Positions 1-9,775 are shown, counted from the stretch's first letter. The stretch is 64,000 bases of DNA from Tritonibacter scottomollicae (GCF_003003215.1 NZ_PVUF01000003.1:62001-126000); one strand, 5' to 3'. Numbers and translations: made by a program. The notes: a model not told the origin generated them from the letters alone.

Positions 1-59
1 GCTTCGGTTATCGTGTTCCGGACACCATCCATCGGCTCCGGCACGCGTGGACGAAAGGT

Positions 60-79
60 ACTTTGAGCATGCTCAAAGT
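60..79. promoter_or_regulatory. Perfect 20-bp palindrome upstream of the cold-shock gene
   Basis: The 20 bases ACTTTGAGCATGCTCAAAGT are a perfect palindrome without a spacer. They lie 29 bases before the start codon of the cold-shock gene and before its Shine-Dalgarno sequence. The site could be a dimeric repressor operator or a 5'-leader hairpin. I do not recognise the regulator. Confidence 0.5.
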
Positions 80-108
80 GAAGTGCAAGTAAGAAGGAGA
101 CACGGGAC

Positions 109-315
109 ATGCCAACTGGCACCGTGAAATGGTTCAACACCACCAAGGGCTATGGTTTTATTGAACCCGAAGAGGGCGGCAAGGACGTGTTTGTCCATAT
201 TTCCGCCGTCGAACGCTCTGGCCTGACCGGCCTGGCTGACAACCAAAAAGTGGGATATGAGCTGAGCGAAGGCCGAGATGGCCGCGAAATGGCCGGCGAT
301 ATTCGCCTGCTCTGA
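109..315 (+). CDS. cspA: Cold-shock domain protein (CspA family)
   Basis: A 68-residue single cold-shock domain, the usual size for a cytoplasmic CspA-type RNA chaperone that binds single-stranded RNA and DNA. RNP-1 is visible as KGYGFI (residues 13-18) and RNP-2 as DVFVHIS (residues 26-32), with the N-terminal GTVKWFN strand. The start follows an AAGGAG about 10 bases upstream. The leader carries a perfect 20-bp palindrome and the gene is followed by a hairpin, so it looks monocistronic. The numbered paralogue (cspA, cspB and so on) cannot be decided from sequence alone. Confidence 0.95.
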   Translation: MPTGTVKWFNTTKGYGFIEPEEGGKDVFVHISAVERSGLTGLADNQKVGYELSEGRDGREMAGDIRLL

Positions 316-335
316 GCCCTTCCCCCAAAATCACC

Positions 336-373
336 GCTGCGCCCGAACTGCTTGTGTGTGGCTTGGGCGCAGC
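336..373 (+). terminator. Hairpin downstream of the cold-shock gene
   Basis: A 9-bp perfect inverted repeat, GCTGCGCCC / GGGCGCAGC, with a 20-nt loop begins 20 bases after the cspA stop. A weak T-rich stretch (CTCTTTC) follows a few bases later. It also lies beyond the 3' end of folA on the other strand, so it may serve both genes. Confidence 0.45.
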
Positions 374-414
374 CGCGACTCTTTCAAAAATCAAAATACC
401 ATCAGTGCTGATCG

Positions 415-897
415 TCAGACAGGGTTCCGCAGGTACTCTGTCAGCACACAGGCTGGCGCGTCATCTCTGAGCGGAATTTTTGCCGCCACCCGCCAGGCCG
501 TCTCGTCAAAGGTCGGGAAATAGGCATCAGCCTCGGCGATGTCCAGATCAACCTCGGTGATCATCAAACGGTCCGCCATCTCCAGCATCCCCTTGTAGAT
601 CCCGGCACCACCGATCCCATAGATCCGAGCATAGCCCTCACTCCGCGCCAACGCTACCGCCTCCGCGATCGAGGAGACCACGGTCTCTGCCGCGTCTGGG
701 TTCGACGATACGACAATATTCAGACGATTTTTCAACGGCTTGAACGGCAGAGAGTCCCAGGTATTGCGGCCCATGACAATGGCCCCGCCAGAGGTCTCAC
801 GCTGAAACGCCTTCAGGTCCTCCGGCGCATGCCAGGGAATGTCGTTGTCCTTGCCGATGGCGCCATTGCGGGCCCGCGCGACGATGAGTGTGATCAT
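415..897 (-). CDS. folA: Dihydrofolate reductase
   Basis: A 160-residue type I DHFR that reduces dihydrofolate to tetrahydrofolate with NADPH in the cytosol. The family landmarks are present: the N-terminal IVARARNGAIGKDNDIPWH substrate loop, the GRNTWDSLP helix start and the cofactor-binding IYGIGGAGIY near residues 95-104. It lies 27 bases after thyA on the same strand, the classic thyA-folA pairing in which DHFR regenerates the folate oxidised by thymidylate synthase. Length is normal for the family. Confidence 0.97.
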   Translation of the reverse strand: MITLIVARARNGAIGKDNDIPWHAPEDLKAFQRETSGGAIVMGRNTWDSLPFKPLKNRLNIVVSSNPDAAETVVSSIAEAVALARSEGYARIYGIGGAGIYKGMLEMADRLMITEVDLDIAEADAYFPTFDETAWRVAAKIPLRDDAPACVLTEYLRNPV

Positions 898-924
898 GGG
901 AAAGCCTGTCCTTGCCCCCAGCGG

Positions 925-1758
925 TCAAACCGCAACGGGCGCCTTGATGGTGGGATCCGGGTCATAGCCGACGACCTCGAAATCCTCGTATTTGAAGTCA
1001 AAGATCGACGTCACGTTCCGCGCGATCCGCAGCTTCGGCAGCACCTTGGGCTGGCGCGACAGCTGCAATTGCACCTGCTCCATGTGGTTCGAGTAAATAT
1101 GCGCGTCCCCCATCGTATGCACGAAGGTGCCGGCCTCATATCCGGTCACATGGGCCAGCATCTGCAACAACAGCGCGTAGGATGCGATATTGAACGGCAC
1201 ACCAAGGAACATGTCCGCCGAGCGTTGGTACAGCTGCAGATGCAGCTTGCCGCCCAGCACCCGCACTTGCCACAGAGTATGACAGGGCGGCAGCGCCATC
1301 TCCGGCACGTCACCCGGGTTCCAGGCGCTGACAATCAGGCGGCGACTGTCGGGGCTGGTCTCGATCATCTTCACCAGTTCCGCAATCTGATCGACAGTGC
1401 CCGCGCGATAAAGCGGCTCATCCCCCAGCGTGCCCTCGGCCAGATCCAGCCGCGGAAATCTGCGCCACTGGTGACCATAGACGGGACCTAGGTCGCCGTT
1501 CTCATCCGCCCATTCGTTCCAGATTGAGACACCATTATCCTTTAGATACTTGATATTGGTATCGCCGGACAGGAACCAAAGCAGCTCATGGATGATCGAG
1601 CGCAGATGCAGCTTTTTCGTGGTCACCAGCGGAAACCCATCCGCCAGATCGTAGCGCTGCTGCATCCCGAAACAGGACAGCGTGCCGGTGCCGGTGCGGT
1701 CACTGGTTTCCACCCCGTGGTCGAGGATATGCTGCAAGGCATCGTGGTACTGCTGCAT
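925..1758 (-). CDS. thyA: Thymidylate synthase
   Basis: A 277-residue ThyA that methylates dUMP to dTMP using methylenetetrahydrofolate. The catalytic Cys is in PPCHTLWQ, where many bacteria have PCH-x-L-F-Q. Other conserved blocks are RTGTGTLS near the N terminus, the Arg pair in [14 protein letters not shown], and HIYSNH. The frame is open well upstream, but the start at 1758 is fixed by an AGGAGG 6 bases before it and by the MQQYHDAL homology start. It is the first gene of a probable two-gene unit with folA. Confidence 0.97.
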   Translation of the reverse strand: MQQYHDALQHILDHGVETSDRTGTGTLSCFGMQQRYDLADGFPLVTTKKLHLRSIIHELLWFLSGDTNIKYLKDNGVSIWNEWADENGDLGPVYGHQWRRFPRLDLAEGTLGDEPLYRAGTVDQIAELVKMIETSPDSRRLIVSAWNPGDVPEMALPPCHTLWQVRVLGGKLHLQLYQRSADMFLGVPFNIASYALLLQMLAHVTGYEAGTFVHTMGDAHIYSNHMEQVQLQLSRQPKVLPKLRIARNVTSIFDFKYEDFEVVGYDPDPTIKAPVAV

Positions 1759-1905
1759 GGGAAAACCTCCTGATTGCCGGTCGGTGATAGCGCGCCAAAC
1801 CCCGAGATCCAAGCGCTTTGCTCTGCCCCTCTCGACATTCCCGCCACCGAGCTTAGGTTGACCTGCGACGCCGAATTGTTTCGGTAACTGAAAAAGGACA
1901 TTCCA

Positions 1906-2334
1906 ATGCCGCTCAAGTATCTGCACACGATGGTCCGCGTGAAGGATCTGGACAAATCCATGGCGTTCTATGCGCTTCTGGGCCTGCAAGAGATCCGCCG
2001 CCATGACAGCGAGGGCGGCCGGTTCTCATTGATCTTTCTCGCGCCTCCCGGTCAGGACGAAGCCCCGATCGAGCTGACCTGGAACTGGGACGGCGACGAC
2101 GAGTTGCCCTCTGACAGCCGTCACTTTGGCCATCTCGCCTATGAAGTCGACAATATCTACGAGAGCTGCCAGCACCTGATGGACAATGGCGTCACCATCA
2201 ACCGCCCGCCGCGCGATGGGCGCATGGCCTTTGTGCGGTCGCCCGACAATATCTCCATCGAGCTGCTGCAGGCCGGTGACGCGCTTGACGCCGCAGAGCC
2301 ATGGGCCAGCATGGAAAACACCGGCCATTGGTAA
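1906..2334 (+). CDS. gloA: Lactoylglutathione lyase (glyoxalase I)
   Basis: A 142-residue VOC-fold protein matching glyoxalase I, which isomerises the methylglyoxal-glutathione hemithioacetal to S-lactoylglutathione. It begins with the typical [18 protein letters not shown] and has ELTWNW and [13 protein letters not shown] in the positions of the metal-binding strands. The late [11 protein letters not shown] gives the last Glu ligand. AAAGGA lies 7 bases before the start. It is divergent from thyA with a 147-base gap and is followed by a strong hairpin, so it is probably transcribed alone. Confidence 0.88.
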   Translation: MPLKYLHTMVRVKDLDKSMAFYALLGLQEIRRHDSEGGRFSLIFLAPPGQDEAPIELTWNWDGDDELPSDSRHFGHLAYEVDNIYESCQHLMDNGVTINRPPRDGRMAFVRSPDNISIELLQAGDALDAAEPWASMENTGHW

Positions 2335-2340
2335 GCCTCA

Positions 2341-2368
2341 TCATGTGACACCTGTCATGTGAGACCTG
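2341..2368. repeat. 14-bp direct repeat, two copies
   Basis: TCATGTGACACCTG (2341-2354) is followed at once by TCATGTGAGACCTG (2355-2368), 13 of 14 bases identical. The pair begins six bases after the glyoxalase stop codon. No function is assigned. Confidence 0.7.
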
Positions 2369-2384
2369 CCCTTGATGCCCTGCC

Positions 2385-2413
2385 ACGCCCGCGCCCGGAC
2401 CGGTCGCGGGCGT
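2385..2413 (+). terminator. Intrinsic terminator after the glyoxalase gene
   Basis: A 9-bp GC-rich inverted repeat (ACGCCCGCG / CGCGGGCGT, 11-nt loop) 50 bases after the stop codon is followed by CACGTTTTCGGCTTT. The T-run placement fits Rho-independent termination of the + strand glyoxalase transcript. Confidence 0.6.
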
Positions 2414-3206
2414 CACGTTTTCGGCTTTATATCATTGACAAAAATGAACATTCTGACCCCGGATCGCATCCGTGGCCGCGCCAGAGATGCCGTCCAACAA
2501 AACACGGCCGGCCGAGAATGGACCTGCGGCAGACGGCATGACCAGCGTGTTCAGACAGCGCTGATCGGATCACGCAGAGCACTGTTTCAGTAAGACAGCT
2601 CGTCGCAGCACCGCACAACCGCCGCGACCGAAACGCAACGCGCCCCCGCCAGCCAATGCGCTCTTGCAGCTTCCAGCAACCGGCAGCGGACAGGGCCGCG
2701 CTCTCGCCAGACCGGACGGTCACACGACATCCAGCCCGGCGCAGATAAATACCTGGGCCGAGCTGGGTGAGAGCCATCATGCACATGCGGGCAAGCAATC
2801 AGGACCAGCGGTCCGTGGTCGATCACCCAAACGTCACGTGCCTCCTGCTAGGACAGGACAGGCACGCGCCGCAACATGGATCTTACATCCGCAGGCCGGA
2901 ACTGGTCGGGTGGCCCATGGGGTCACCGTCGCAGCATTCCCGAACCAATGGGATGCAACGTGTTACGTACACTCTACTAACAGATTGCCGAATTTTCCGG
3001 CGTCGGCAGTGCCTTGGTTGCTTCTGCAACCACCCCGGTCTCATCATCCTGACCGCGCATTGCGGTGGCTTGGACAGGGTTGACAGTGTTGCTGGGTCGT
3101 CAGATTTGACTGGTGATCTCCGGCACAGCCGAAGGAGGCAAAAAAGGCGAACGTCGTGCAATTCCTGTCTTTATGCTCCACGGACCTTGGGCCCGAAAAA
3201 CGGTTC
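2414..3206. other. Gene-less stretch of about 790 bases
   Basis: Short open frames exist on both strands, but none has a convincing ribosome-binding site, a recognisable domain or neighbour support. I see no RNA gene or repeat. The stretch could hold an unrecognised small gene or decayed sequence. Confidence 0.4.
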
Positions 3207-3704
3207 TTAATAGATGTAGCGAATCTGGTCTGACCAGTACCGCTCCATACGCTTGAGAGAGACGGTGATATCCTCGATCCCTTCGGCGCTGATCACGCCT
3301 TTGGTCTCCAGGCCCTCAGCGTGACGAGAGAACAGCGACGCAACAATGTCGCGGATTTCCCGGCCGCGGGGGGTCAGGCGCACACGGACCGACCGACGGT
3401 CGATTTCGCAGCGCTGATGGTGCATATAGCCCATCTCCACCAGCTTCTTCAGATTGTAACTTACGTTACTGCCCTGATAATAGCCGCGGCTTTTCAGTTC
3501 CCCGGCTGTCACCTCATTGTCGCCAATGTTGAACAGCAACAGAGCTTGCACCGCGTTGATGTCAAGGACACCCACGCGTTCAAACTCATCCTTGACTACA
3601 TCTAGCAGCAGGCGGTGCAGACGCTCCACCAGTGCAAGTGCATCCAGGTAACCAGTCATGAATCCTTTCCGATCCAGCTGGTTGATTGGTCGTTCCATAC
3701 TCAT
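3207..3704 (-). CDS. MarR-family winged-helix transcriptional regulator
   Basis: 165 residues with a winged-helix DNA-binding region: FNIGDNEVTAGELKSRGYYQGSNVSYNLKKLVEMGYMHHQ is the helix-turn-helix and recognition helix, and DRRSVRVRLTPRG is the wing. It resembles the alphaproteobacterial MarR subgroup that includes LdtR, a regulator linked to L,D-transpeptidase genes, but no such gene is nearby, so the target is unknown. The frame extends 36 codons further upstream. I chose 3704 because GGAG lies 7 bases ahead and homology begins there. The next gene on the strand (sdhE) ends 79 bases upstream, and the gap is AT-rich enough to hold its own promoter. Confidence 0.85.
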   Translation of the reverse strand: MSMERPINQLDRKGFMTGYLDALALVERLHRLLLDVVKDEFERVGVLDINAVQALLLFNIGDNEVTAGELKSRGYYQGSNVSYNLKKLVEMGYMHHQRCEIDRRSVRVRLTPRGREIRDIVASLFSRHAEGLETKGVISAEGIEDITVSLKRMERYWSDQIRYIY

Positions 3705-3783
3705 GCAGCATCTCCGAGTCGAAATTGCTTCTCGTCGAATATGACGGCAATTTCCTGAAAATGCGTTAAACTGGATTTCTCTT

Positions 3784-4059
3784 TTATTTTTCGTATGTTC
3801 TCGAGATTTCATCGATCAAAGCGTGAAACGGCTCCGGTGCGGCGACCTGACCTGTTACCCATTGGTAAAGATCTTGGTCATTTTCCCGCAAAAGCCGATC
3901 ATAGAGCGTCAAACCCTCATCGCTCATCTGAGCCAGATTCGCCGCCGCATACCCGGAGAGGAGAATGTCCATCTCCTTGATCCCACGGCGCATGGACCGC
4001 ATGGAGAGCCGCTTGATGCGGACCTCCCGCGTTTCCTGGCCTGCTTCGGCTTCGATCAT
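3784..4059 (-). CDS. sdhE: Succinate dehydrogenase assembly factor SdhE (FAD assembly factor)
   Basis: A 91-residue member of the SdhE/SDHAF2 (DUF339) family, which helps attach FAD covalently to the flavoprotein subunit of succinate dehydrogenase. The signature RGxxE-type motif is RRGIKEMD (residues 24-31), followed by the helical stretch ending LYDRLLRENDQDLYQWVTG. Its start overlaps the stop of the XRE regulator gene by four bases (ATGA), so the two are probably translationally coupled. Length is typical. Confidence 0.9.
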   Translation of the reverse strand: MIEAEAGQETREVRIKRLSMRSMRRGIKEMDILLSGYAAANLAQMSDEGLTLYDRLLRENDQDLYQWVTGQVAAPEPFHALIDEISRTYEK

Positions 4060-4457
4060 TCCGCAGGCTCCTGGGATGCCACCAGACGACGCAGGGATTT
4101 TTCCAGGCGCCCCGCCCGTTCGGCCTGCGACCGCAAGTCTTCGCGCAGGCTGCGCAATTCGCGTGCGATCGCGGAAATGTCCTCGCTCATCGTGTCCTCT
4201 GTCGGACCAGACAGGTCATCGCCTTCGCCGGTCAGCAACCAGCTCATGGAGACATTCAAGAGCCCCGAAAGCATCGACAGCTTGTTGGCCCGCGGCTCGG
4301 ACAGATCCTGCTCCCAGCCCGCAAGGGTGGATTTCTTCACCCCCATGCGGCGGGCCAGCTGCCCCTGGGACATGCCGGAGCTTTCCCGGGCCGCGGCCAC
4401 GCGATCACCAAACGTTGCTGCGTCAGGGCCGTACCAGTCCGTCGTGGTGTCGGTCAT
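4056..4457 (-). CDS. XRE-family helix-turn-helix regulator
   Basis: 133 residues. Residues 17-72 form a Cro/C1-type HTH (GDRVAAARESSGMSQGQLARRMGVKKSTLAGWEQDLSEPRANKLSMLSGLLNVSMSWLL). The rest is acidic and then a likely amphipathic or coiled-coil helix (ISAIARELRSLREDLRSQAERAGRLEKSLRRL), probably for oligomerisation. It is the first gene of the pair with sdhE and is divergent from the aminotransferase, with an inverted repeat in the shared gap that may be its own operator. The regulated function is not known. Confidence 0.85.
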   Translation of the reverse strand: MTDTTTDWYGPDAATFGDRVAAARESSGMSQGQLARRMGVKKSTLAGWEQDLSEPRANKLSMLSGLLNVSMSWLLTGEGDDLSGPTEDTMSEDISAIARELRSLREDLRSQAERAGRLEKSLRRLVASQEPAE

Positions 4458-4495
4458 GTGGTCTCTCCTTCGTGGATGACTTGATTGCCGTTTGG

Positions 4496-5744
<1,249 letters not shown>

Positions 5745-5779
5745 GCCGCGCGGGACCCAATGACCCGGACAGGAATGAC

Positions 5780-5813
5780 CGGGGCGTCGTGCAACAGCGC
5801 GGCGCCCCGTTTT
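5780..5813 (+). terminator. Intrinsic terminator after the aspartate aminotransferase gene
   Basis: CGGGGCG ... CGCCCCG, a 7-bp perfect stem with a GC-rich interior, is followed directly by TTTT, 36 bases after the stop codon. Confidence 0.75.
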
Positions 5814-5991
5814 GGCATATTGCAACGGATCTCGGGATCGCCAGAGGGCCGCATCCGCGAGGGATGCCCCACCATAGCACGTCAGCTCCGGGTGATTGGC
5901 AGGGTTAGATTGACGCAACATCGCGCCGCCTCTTGCTTCGCCGTATCAGCCTGATAGATTTCGAAAATTGCAGGTATTTTCAGGTTCCTCC

Positions 5992-6408
5992 ATGAGCATC
6001 GCCCTACCCGACTACTATTTCCGAGTGCGCGAGAATGGCGCCTTGGTGTTTCGCGTCGACACCGAAGACCGCAACCAGCGGCTTGCGATGAACCAGATCG
6101 CGGTGGTCAACCTGAAGAAAGGCGACATCAAACCCCATGGCGACAGGGTGCTGAGCGCGGATGATCTCACCGCCATCCGGGCGTGGATGGAAGGGCGCAA
6201 AGCCTTGCTCGCGGATCGTGAGGTCGACGACATCCTGCGCACCGTGGATCACCTGAACCTGACGGCACAATGGGCGCAGTCCCGCGCCAGCGACGATCAG
6301 CTAGCGCAGGTCACCGATGGGCTTTTGCTCGCGATGCATGACCTGCGGAGCACATTGGTACGCAAAAAAGCCGACCGTCTGTCACAGAACCACGGGCAGG
6401 ACAGCTGA
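5992..6408 (+). CDS. Conserved hypothetical protein
   Basis: 138 residues, no signal peptide or membrane segment, no family I can name. The N-terminal half (YYFRVRENGALVFRVDTEDRNQRLAMNQIAVVN) looks like beta strands and the rest is helical and charged. The frame reaches back to 5968. I chose ATG 5992 as the likelier start, although the ribosome-binding site is poor for both. It is followed closely by the convergent MATE exporter. Codon use matches its neighbours, so it is probably a real lineage-specific gene. Confidence 0.7.
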   Translation: MSIALPDYYFRVRENGALVFRVDTEDRNQRLAMNQIAVVNLKKGDIKPHGDRVLSADDLTAIRAWMEGRKALLADREVDDILRTVDHLNLTAQWAQSRASDDQLAQVTDGLLLAMHDLRSTLVRKKADRLSQNHGQDS

Positions 6409-6482
6409 GCGCGTCACAGCACTGCGTCAGGTCCGACGGCTGCCCCCCTGCCCTGAGATAGGAAAATCGGGCCGCTGCCACC

Positions 6483-7898
6483 TCAGGCGGCGGGACCGGC
6501 CGTCATGTCCGGGGGCAGATCGCCGGGAGGTGTCATGTTCATATGCTTCAGCGCATGCACCCAGAACCGCAACAGCAGCAGAACGCCCGCGGTGCTCAGG
6601 CCGAGGATCAGACCGATCCAGACACCGACGCCTCCCATCTCGAACCGGAAACCGAGGATATAGGAGGTCGGCACCCCGACCGCCCAGTAGCTCAGAACCG
6701 CCATCACCATTGGCACGCCGGTATCCAGCAAGCCGCGCAACAGCCCCAGCGCGATCGCCTGCATCCCGTCCATCAGCTGGAACAGACCGGCCATTGCCAG
6801 AAGCGTGACACCGATTGCCAGGATCTCGGGCTTTTGCGGATCGTCCGGGTCGAGGAACAGCAGGATCAGCGGCTCCGGAGCAAGAAAGAACACCAGCACC
6901 GTTGCCACCGCGATCAGCAGCGACGCCATCGTCACCACCAGCGCACCGCGCACCATATGCACCTTGTCGCTGCGCCCCAGCGCGTTGCCGACCCGAATGG
7001 TGGCTGCATTGGACAGCCCCAGATGCGCCATGAACGTCAGGCCCGCAACCGAAACCGCGATCCCATGCGCCGCCAGCGGCACCGTGCCCAGCCAGCCCAT
7101 CATCAGCGCAGAGGCCGAGAACAGGCTCACCTCGCACAGGGTGGTCAGTCCGATGGGCAGGCCGTGACGCACGATCTCGCGCATCATTTCCCAGTCGGGA
7201 CGCTGCAAGTTGCGCAGCAGGTCATGCTCCGGCAGGCGCCACAGCGCGTAGCACACCACCGCCAGCAGGGACACGCTTTGCGTCGCCAAGGAGGCCAGCG
7301 CCGCGCCTTGCAGGCCCATCTCGGGCAGGCCGAGGTGACCAAAGATCAGCACATAGTTCACGACCGCATTGACCACCGCAGCCATCACCGTGATCCACAG
7401 CACCACCTGCGTGCGCTCCAGCCCGGCGAGGTAGGACTTCAACACCATCACCAGAAGCGCCGGGAAGATCCCCCACCCTGCAATCCGCAGGTAGGTTCCG
7501 GCATCCGCCGCCACCTGGGGTTCCTGTCCGGCCGCCAGCAGGATCGCCTCGGAATACCACATCAGGGGCATCGACAGCGCGCCATAGACCACCGACAGCC
7601 ACAGCCCCATGCGGGTGGAGCGGCGAATGCGGCGATGGTCATCCCGAGCGGCCGCCGAGGCCACCATCGGCATCACCGCAAAGGCAAACCCGGCACCCAG
7701 GATGAACCACACGAAAAAGAATGACTGCGCCAGCGTCACAGCGGCCAGTTCGGCAACACCATACCACCCCAGCATCACCGTATCGGTCAGACCGATGGCA
7801 AACTGCGCGATGTGACCACCGATCAGCGGCAGGCCAAGGATCGACAATGCGCGGACATGTCCGCCATAGCTCATCTGTACCGGGGGTGTATTTGCCAT
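6483..7898 (-). CDS. norM: MATE-family multidrug/sodium antiporter (NorM-like)
   Basis: 471 residues with about 12 hydrophobic segments, the size and pattern of the MATE fold. Such inner-membrane proteins export cationic drugs or metabolites in exchange for Na+ or H+. Two repeats are visible: the first opens GGHVRALSILGLPLIGGHIAQFAIGLTDTVMLG and the second RHGLPIGLTTLCEVSLFSASALMMGWLG. The start at 7898 has a strong AGGAGG 9 bases upstream, although the frame is open another 18 codons. The substrate cannot be predicted and the symbol is by family only. Confidence 0.88.
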   Translation of the reverse strand: MANTPPVQMSYGGHVRALSILGLPLIGGHIAQFAIGLTDTVMLGWYGVAELAAVTLAQSFFFVWFILGAGFAFAVMPMVASAAARDDHRRIRRSTRMGLWLSVVYGALSMPLMWYSEAILLAAGQEPQVAADAGTYLRIAGWGIFPALLVMVLKSYLAGLERTQVVLWITVMAAVVNAVVNYVLIFGHLGLPEMGLQGAALASLATQSVSLLAVVCYALWRLPEHDLLRNLQRPDWEMMREIVRHGLPIGLTTLCEVSLFSASALMMGWLGTVPLAAHGIAVSVAGLTFMAHLGLSNAATIRVGNALGRSDKVHMVRGALVVTMASLLIAVATVLVFFLAPEPLILLFLDPDDPQKPEILAIGVTLLAMAGLFQLMDGMQAIALGLLRGLLDTGVPMVMAVLSYWAVGVPTSYILGFRFEMGGVGVWIGLILGLSTAGVLLLLRFWVHALKHMNMTPPGDLPPDMTAGPAA

Positions 7899-8057
7899 CT
7901 GATCGGCCTCCTTGTGGCACAAGCCCTTAGGCCGGGTTTGATGTATCGACAAGTCAGGTTTTCGTACCGATACAATTGCACAAGGAATAGGCAGTTGGAA
8001 AACGGCGAGAGCCCGCCTATAGCGGCCTCTCCGGCCAATGCGCTGTGTAACGCTACG

Positions 8058-9125
8058 TCACATACTGCGCATCAGAAGCTGCAGGCACAGCACCAGAACC
8101 AGCCCACCGGCACAGACCTCCAGCGCGGCGGCCAGACGCGCGCCGCCCGTCCCCTCCTGCCCCAGCACCCGCGCCAGGACGCCAGTGCGCACACCCGCCG
8201 CAACAAGCGCAACACAAAGGGTCACACAGGCCGTGCCCACCCCCATCGCGAATGTCCCCGCCACCCCTGCCGACAGCACATCCAGCCGCCAGGTCAGCAA
8301 CAGCAGGAACACTGCGCCCGTGCAGGGACGTGCCGCGATGCTGAGGATGATCGCCACGGCTTCCCGCCAGGAGGAGAGATTTGCGGCCTCCTCCAACGTC
8401 GGTCCGTGGCGATGACCACAGCTTGCACAGACTGCGCCCGGTCCATGATGGTGATGATCCGCATCACCATGGCCATCATCCGTGTGAGGGTCATGGGATG
8501 GATGGTCGTTAGATTGACGATGGGTCTGGTGATGCGCGTGACCTGCCTCAGCCGTGGCGCCATGCCCCGGCGCCACATGGCCATGGTCGGCGTGATGATG
8601 CCGCCCGCCTGTTGACCGCAGCCGAAGCGCCCTGCGCAGACCGCGCAGCAGCAGGTACAGTCCAAGCAGCGCCATCAACCCGTAGGAGACCGGCGCCAGC
8701 AGATCCTCCGCCGTGGCGGTCAGCCGCTCTCGCCCCCAGTCAAACAGCCAGACCCCGGCCAGCACCAGGATCACCGCGCTTGCCGCCTGGGCCAGAGAGG
8801 ACGCGACCGCCAGGCCAGACAGGCGCCACAGGGTGACAGCCCGCCCCAGCCCGTAGCCGCCGATCACCAGCTTGCCATGCCCCGGACCGGCTGCGTGAAA
8901 GAACCCATAGGCGAAACAGACGCCCATCAGGCTCCACCAGGCACCGGGCTGGCCGCCCTTCAGCGCCCGCAGCCCCTGCGCCATGGCATTCTGGGCCTCC
9001 CGCTGCGCCTCGGCCGCCGCACGCAGCAACGGCTCCGCGCCGCCAAAACCCCAGAGCCAGACCGCGCCCAGCAGCACAACCAGCAGCAGCGTGCTGCCAA
9101 GGATCGTCAGCAAATGCCGCGCCAT
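8058..9125 (-). CDS. NicO-family (RcnA/ZevB-like) metal transport membrane protein
   Basis: 355 residues of the NicO/RcnA superfamily, with about six membrane segments and the signature FAYGFFHAAGPGHGKLVIGGYG (residues 72-93). Between the third and fourth segments is a cytoplasmic-type loop of about 75 residues with roughly 20 His plus a CASC motif, a likely metal-binding region. A later signature is SIAARPCTGAVFLLLL. It starts one base after the stop of the DUF1007 gene, so the two are co-translated. In Haemophilus the matching pair (ZevA/ZevB) is linked to zinc, and the Zur-like palindrome upstream agrees. Nickel or cobalt remain possible. Confidence 0.85.
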   Translation of the reverse strand: MARHLLTILGSTLLLVVLLGAVWLWGFGGAEPLLRAAAEAQREAQNAMAQGLRALKGGQPGAWWSLMGVCFAYGFFHAAGPGHGKLVIGGYGLGRAVTLWRLSGLAVASSLAQAASAVILVLAGVWLFDWGRERLTATAEDLLAPVSYGLMALLGLYLLLRGLRRALRLRSTGGRHHHADHGHVAPGHGATAEAGHAHHQTHRQSNDHPSHDPHTDDGHGDADHHHHGPGAVCASCGHRHGPTLEEAANLSSWREAVAIILSIAARPCTGAVFLLLLTWRLDVLSAGVAGTFAMGVGTACVTLCVALVAAGVRTGVLARVLGQEGTGGARLAAALEVCAGGLVLVLCLQLLMRSM

Positions 9126-9126
9126 C

Positions 9127-9765
9127 TCAGCCCTCACACGCCAGCGAGACGGTGGCGGCAAAGGCCGCACCGACCTCCGGATAGGCATCCTCGGCCTGCT
9201 CCGTCGGCATCGCATAGAGAAGTTCTTCGACCAGCGTATAGGCCCGGTCCAGATCCGGCGGCGTGACCGAGGCGGTACAGGGTCCGGTCACCTCCACCCC
9301 GCGGCTCAGGTCGTAGGCCGTGTAATAGGTCGGATCATAGGGTTTCACCGTCACCCCACCAGCCGCGACAGGCGTCTCGCCGATCAATTCGCGCCGGTGG
9401 CGGGTGGTGATGATGCCACGCTCCACCTCGGTGCTCAGGTGGACGGGGTCGCCCAGCGCCAGAGCGCGCGCCCCGGCGGTCAGGTAAAGGTCGCCCTCGA
9501 ACCCCTCGCTCCAGTTCATGTCAAAGCCTTTCAGCCGCTCCAGCTCCTGCGGCGTCAGCGCGCCGTCAAAATCACTGTCGAGCAGCAGGTCCTCAAAGAT
9601 CAGCAGCGAATAGAAATCATCATAGGCCCAGGTGACCTCCACCGCGGTCAGCTCTCCGGCGGCGTTCACCTCCAGCTTCAGCCCGGTGTCCACAAAGATA
9701 TGCGGATGCGCCAGAAGCGGCGCAGGTGCGAGCAGGGCAATACAGAGGGCAAATCTCTTGATCAT
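9127..9765 (-). CDS. DUF1007 periplasmic protein (ZevA-like), partner of the NicO transporter
   Basis: 212 residues. The start MIKRFALCIALLAPAPLLA is a clean signal peptide, and cleavage would leave a mature N terminus beginning HPHIFVD, a His cluster typical of DUF1007. The acidic DSDFDGALTPQELE looks EF-hand-like. It directly precedes the NicO gene (one base between). No Shine-Dalgarno sequence precedes ATG 9765; instead a 12-bp palindrome reaches into the start codon. An in-frame ATG at 9792 is the alternative but also lacks one. A leaderless transcript or a regulator that blocks initiation would explain this. Role in periplasmic metal handling is inferred from the partner. Confidence 0.85.
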   Translation of the reverse strand: MIKRFALCIALLAPAPLLAHPHIFVDTGLKLEVNAAGELTAVEVTWAYDDFYSLLIFEDLLLDSDFDGALTPQELERLKGFDMNWSEGFEGDLYLTAGARALALGDPVHLSTEVERGIITTRHRRELIGETPVAAGGVTVKPYDPTYYTAYDLSRGVEVTGPCTASVTPPDLDRAYTLVEELLYAMPTEQAEDAYPEVGAAFAATVSLACEG

Positions 9766-9775
9766 GTTATAACAT
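9764..9775. promoter_or_regulatory. Zur-like palindrome overlapping the DUF1007 start codon
   Basis: ATGTTATAACAT is a perfect 12-bp palindrome with the GTTATAAC core seen in alphaproteobacterial Zur boxes. It covers two bases of the start codon and the ten bases before it. With a metal-transport pair downstream, zinc-dependent repression is a sensible inference. Confidence 0.5.

Noticed and set aside
2427-3210. Several frames of 90-147 codons in the gap after the glyoxalase gene
   Set aside because: They overlap one another on both strands, lack ribosome-binding sites and have atypical compositions. None is more convincing than the rest.
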